Shown here: piece after piece, positions 31,494 to 34,169 of the stretch
Numbering within the stretch: position 1 is the first letter of the stretch
Layout of the letters: every line of letters starts with the position of its first letter
NCBI GenBank assembly: GCA_007131435.1
Contig: SLQM01000210.1
Location: forward strand, 1 to 34,169
Origin: Syntrophomonadaceae bacterium
Lineage (GTDB): Bacteria > Bacillota > Dethiobacteria > DTU022
DNA length: 34,169 bases
Reading direction: 5' to 3'
Program-made: the position numbers and the translations under genes
Notes under the pieces: model-generated
Told to the model about the DNA's origin: nothing
The model's database searches: none
What the model saw: the letters and a program-made list of their open reading frames with translations, nothing else

Positions 31494-32678
31494 ATGAAAA
31501 GGTTCCATGAAGCTTTAGCTGGCGATTTACCAATGCTGGTTGATACAACACTGAGAGATGGGGAGCAGACAGCCGGAGTTGTATTTTCAAACCGGGAAAA
31601 ATTAAGAATAGCAAAAATGCTGGATAATCTTGGTGTTCACCAGATAGAAGCTGGCATTCCCGTCATGGGGGGCGACGAAAAAGAAGTTATAAAAGAGCTT
31701 GTATCTTATAAATTGAAAGCCAGTATAATGGCCTGGAACAGGGCAAACATCGAAGACATCAAGCATTCTATGGACTGTGGTGTAGATGCAGTTGCCATAT
31801 CTATTTCTACTTCGGACATACATATCACCCACAAATTAAAAACATCGAGAGAATGGGTCCTGGATAATATGACCAAGGCAGTAGAATTTGCTAAAAAACA
31901 GGGTTTTTATATATCTGTAAATGCAGAAGATGCATCGCGCAGTGATTTTGATTTTTTAGTAGAATTTGCTAACCGTGCGAAGCAAGCAGGTGCAGACAGG
32001 CTTAGATTTTGTGACACCATTGGAGTATTAGAGCCTTTTAAAACTTACCAGGTAATCACTGACTTGATCAAAAATACCGGTATAGCTGTAGAAATGCACA
32101 CGCATAATGACTTTGGTATGGCTACAGCAAATTCGCTTGCCGGTCTTAAAGCGGGAGCCCGTTTTATTGGCGTAACTGTAAACGGCCTCGGTGAACGAGC
32201 AGGCAATGCTGCGCTTGAAGAGGTTGCCATGGCCTTAAAGCATTTATTCGGGGTTAATCTTGGTGTAAACACAAAAGACTTCCGTAACTTATGTGAATAT
32301 GTAGCCAGGGCTTCCGGCAGGCAGCTTTATCCATCAAAACCGATCGTTGGAACGAATACTTTTGCCCATGAATCTGGAATTCATGCCGATGGGGTTCTAA
32401 AAAACCCGGAGACATACGAGGTATTCAGCCCTGAAGATGTTGGCCTGGAAAGACAGATAGTAATCGGAAAACATTCTGGTTCAAAAGCAATAAAGATGAA
32501 ATTTGTCGAATACGGTATAGATCTATCCGATGAAGAAGCAGCAGACTTGCTGGCAGCAGTAAGATCCGTAACGGTAGATCTAAAGCGAACACTCTTCGAT
32601 AAGGAGCTTATGTATATTTATGAAGACTATCTTTATGAAAAGAAACTTGCTCCATCCACCAGTAAGGAGGAAACTTAA
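31494..32678 (+). CDS. Homocitrate synthase (NifV)/isopropylmalate synthase family enzyme
   Basis: 394 residues, GGGAGG before the ATG. It has the DRE-TIM metallolyase blocks: LVDTTLRDGEQTAGVVFS, AGIPVMGGDEKEV, MHTHNDFGMATANSLAG (metal His pair), NGLGERAGNAALEEV and HESGIHADG. Length and the EQTAGV form fit NifV-type homocitrate synthase rather than LeuA, which is longer with a regulatory domain. These enzymes condense acetyl-CoA with a 2-oxo acid. No nif genes are visible, so a different role such as Re-face citrate synthase, known to occur in this family in anaerobes, should be considered; that would feed 2-oxoglutarate, the RocD co-substrate. Confidence 0.85.
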   Translation: MKRFHEALAGDLPMLVDTTLRDGEQTAGVVFSNREKLRIAKMLDNLGVHQIEAGIPVMGGDEKEVIKELVSYKLKASIMAWNRANIEDIKHSMDCGVDAVAISISTSDIHITHKLKTSREWVLDNMTKAVEFAKKQGFYISVNAEDASRSDFDFLVEFANRAKQAGADRLRFCDTIGVLEPFKTYQVITDLIKNTGIAVEMHTHNDFGMATANSLAGLKAGARFIGVTVNGLGERAGNAALEEVAMALKHLFGVNLGVNTKDFRNLCEYVARASGRQLYPSKPIVGTNTFAHESGIHADGVLKNPETYEVFSPEDVGLERQIVIGKHSGSKAIKMKFVEYGIDLSDEEAADLLAAVRSVTVDLKRTLFDKELMYIYEDYLYEKKLAPSTSKEET

Positions 32679-32735
32679 TTTGAAAATTACTGGTATAATC
32701 TTATAAAAGCCCATTTCCAAAAAGGAGAGCGGCAG

Positions 32736-33695
32736 ATGGATAAGAAGTTTTATTGTGTTATCGATATTGGCGGCACAAAAATATTAATGCTTCTGATTGA
32801 TGCTGAAGGCAGAGTGCTTTTTAAAGAGAAACATTCTACCCCTGTTCCCAAACTGCCTGAACTTATCATCGGAACTATTAAAAGCTTACTTGTAAAAGGT
32901 AAGGCAAAGGCAGGAGTTGATACAGACGCTGCTGCTGAAGGGATTGGCCTATGTATAGCCGGCTTTATTGATCATCGAAACGGTATAGTGTACCAATCAC
33001 CTAACCTGGACTGGCAAGACCCAGTCAAGGTATGCAAGATGTTGGAAAAAGTAACTGGCTGTCCAGTAATAATCGAAAATGACGCAAATGCAGCAGTGCT
33101 TGGAGAGGTGCACTTTGGAGCTGCCAGGGGACATAAAGATGTAGTCTATATAACCATAAGTACAGGTATAGGCGGTGGACTTTTCCTTGACGGCCAACTA
33201 TATCGGGGTAGCAGCGGCTTTGCCGGTGAAATAGGCCATATCAAACCATTTGGCAGGGGAAGAGGATGTAAATGTGGCGGCAATAACTGCCTGGAAGCCT
33301 GGGCATCAGGAACCGGCCTCAGCCGCAGCGCAGAAGAACTTTGGAATAAAAATGAATTAAATAACGGCCGGATAACAGCAGAAAAACTATTTATGATGGC
33401 AGACGAAGGCAATACACTGGCTCTCGAGATTGTAAATCATGCCGCAGAAAATCTTGGCTATGGCTTATCAAACCTTGTAAATCTTTTTAATCCTACCTGC
33501 ATCGTCCTCGGTGGGGGAATTGCCGGTAACAGGAATGATTTTATCAAAAAGATCGAAAATAAAGTCTTTGCTGAAGCAATTTATCCTTCCACCAGGATCA
33601 CCAGGCTGTTCATAAAAAAGGCCGAGCTCGAACCAGAAGCAGGTATTTGGGGGATGTATGCATTATTAACCAATAAAGTGGTGGATAACGATTGA
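32736..33695 (+). CDS. ROK family sugar kinase (glucokinase-like)
   Basis: 319 residues, AAGGAGAG upstream of the ATG. The ATP-binding phosphate-1 motif is CVIDIGGTKILMLLIDAEG, the sugar site includes ENDANAAVLGEVHFGAARG with the catalytic Asp, ISTGIGGGLFLDGQLYRG follows, and the zinc motif reads GHIKPFGRGRGCKCGGNNC then LEAWASG. No N-terminal helix-turn-helix is present, so it is a kinase rather than a Xyl/Nag-type repressor. It probably phosphorylates glucose or a related hexose. It ends in TTGA shared with the start of the next gene. Confidence 0.92.
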   Translation: MDKKFYCVIDIGGTKILMLLIDAEGRVLFKEKHSTPVPKLPELIIGTIKSLLVKGKAKAGVDTDAAAEGIGLCIAGFIDHRNGIVYQSPNLDWQDPVKVCKMLEKVTGCPVIIENDANAAVLGEVHFGAARGHKDVVYITISTGIGGGLFLDGQLYRGSSGFAGEIGHIKPFGRGRGCKCGGNNCLEAWASGTGLSRSAEELWNKNELNNGRITAEKLFMMADEGNTLALEIVNHAAENLGYGLSNLVNLFNPTCIVLGGGIAGNRNDFIKKIENKVFAEAIYPSTRITRLFIKKAELEPEAGIWGMYALLTNKVVDND

Positions 33696-34169
33696 AAGGT
33701 ATAGAACAGATAGAAACTCTTGAACCCCTGGAACCTGTATATGACATTATAGAAATGCTTATCAGCCGTTATGGCGCCCTGGGTATAGGTGCAGCAATGT
33801 TTGCTGAAAGCGCAGGCCTGCCTTTTGCTTCTGCAATAGTTTATTTAACTGCCGGAACCATGATTTTACGGGGCAGTGTATCTTTCTGGTCAATTTTCTG
33901 GTATTCAACCATTGGGATAACCATGGGCTCCGTAGTAAGCTATGTTATAGGTTTAGTGGGTAGTATAGCAGGAAAAGCTGTTAAAAACAGTATATTTCAT
34001 ATAAAACACAATCCTGGAACGGCTCAAATTTCATCTAAAAAAACCAGGATGGCTACACTTTGGGATAAATATGGGAATTTTTCTATATTTATGGCTCAGT
34101 TATGGGGTTTCACCCGTACTTTCGGATCATTTCCTGCTGGAGCGATGAAAGTAAATTTCCTTTTTTTTA
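33692..34169 (+). CDS. DedA family membrane protein, 3' truncated by window edge
   Basis: The frame opens at TTG 33692, overlapping the ROK kinase stop (TTGA), and stays open to the end of the window, giving 159 residues of a protein normally about 200. After a polar N-terminus come hydrophobic segments with GAMFAESAGLPFASAIVYL and GITMGSVVSYVIGLVG, a cytoplasmic stretch, and a segment reading WGFTRTFGSFPAGAMKV. The E-x3-P and R-T-F..P-A-G-x-M pattern is the DedA/SNARE-associated family core, whose members act in lipid transport and envelope homeostasis. The usual FxRFxPxxR motif is seen as WGFTRTFGSFPAG. The TTG start is inferred from overlap. Confidence 0.85.
   Translation, partial: MKGIEQIETLEPLEPVYDIIEMLISRYGALGIGAAMFAESAGLPFASAIVYLTAGTMILRGSVSFWSIFWYSTIGITMGSVVSYVIGLVGSIAGKAVKNSIFHIKHNPGTAQISSKKTRMATLWDKYGNFSIFMAQLWGFTRTFGSFPAGAMKVNFLFF

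Noticed and set aside
1..34169. CRISPR arrays, insertion sequences, prophage or integration sites
   Set aside because: No regularly spaced repeats, transposase or integrase genes, and no duplicated tRNA end near tRNA-Trp were seen.

Overview
The window looks like a chromosome segment of a strictly anaerobic, low-to-medium GC Gram-positive bacterium (Clostridia-like Firmicute). The evidence is two O2-sensitive glycyl radical enzymes (GREs) with SAM-radical activases, an iron-sulfur serine dehydratase, several flavin/Fe-S fusion proteins, strong AGGAGG-type ribosome binding sites, frequent TTG/GTG starts and an encoded tRNA CCA end. Species cannot be told from the sequence.

Layout. (1) 1-5209: a nucleoside-salvage group: a methylthioadenosine/methylthioinosine phosphorylase cut by the left edge, mtnA, an MTA/SAH deaminase, surE and rtcB. 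(2) 5273-7859: an ornithine-cyclodeaminase-family reductase and a single-chain L-serine dehydratase. (3) 7860-12886: a structured leader and a complete branched-chain-type amino-acid ABC transporter (livJHMGF). (4) 12994-14019: a proline-racemase-family protein whose Cys/Thr active-site pair marks it as trans-3-hydroxy-L-proline dehydratase. (5) 14006-20776: two GRE/activase pairs, transcribed divergently from a palindromic 102-bp gap. The right one matches 4-hydroxyproline dehydratase (HypD); the left one has a different pocket and an unknown substrate. (6) 20896-22468: tRNA-Trp and ornithine aminotransferase. (7) about 22538-22830: an unassigned, highly structured RNA behind its own promoter. 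(8) 22869-30580: a self-contained transcription unit with a perfect promoter, a NuoE-NuoF fusion, a 1314-residue fusion (NuoG-like/ferredoxin/MvhD-like/HcnA/HcnB modules), a DadA/HcnC-type FAD amino-acid dehydrogenase and an intrinsic terminator. (9) 30651-34169: proC, a homocitrate-synthase-type enzyme, a ROK kinase and a DedA protein cut by the right edge.

How it fits together. Regions 2-9 converge on proline and its two cyclic imines. 4-hydroxyproline gives pyrroline-5-carboxylate (P5C) via HypD; ornithine gives P5C via RocD; 3-hydroxyproline gives pyrroline-2-carboxylate via the Cys/Thr dehydratase. ProC and the OCD-family reductase can make L-proline from the two imines. The NuoEF/HcnABC-like complex would then connect proline (or a related imino/amino acid) with NAD(H), possibly with ferredoxin in a bifurcating or confurcating reaction. 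The most novel items are that complex, the orphan GRE and the unassigned structured RNA. The complex's substrate, electron balance and direction are inference.
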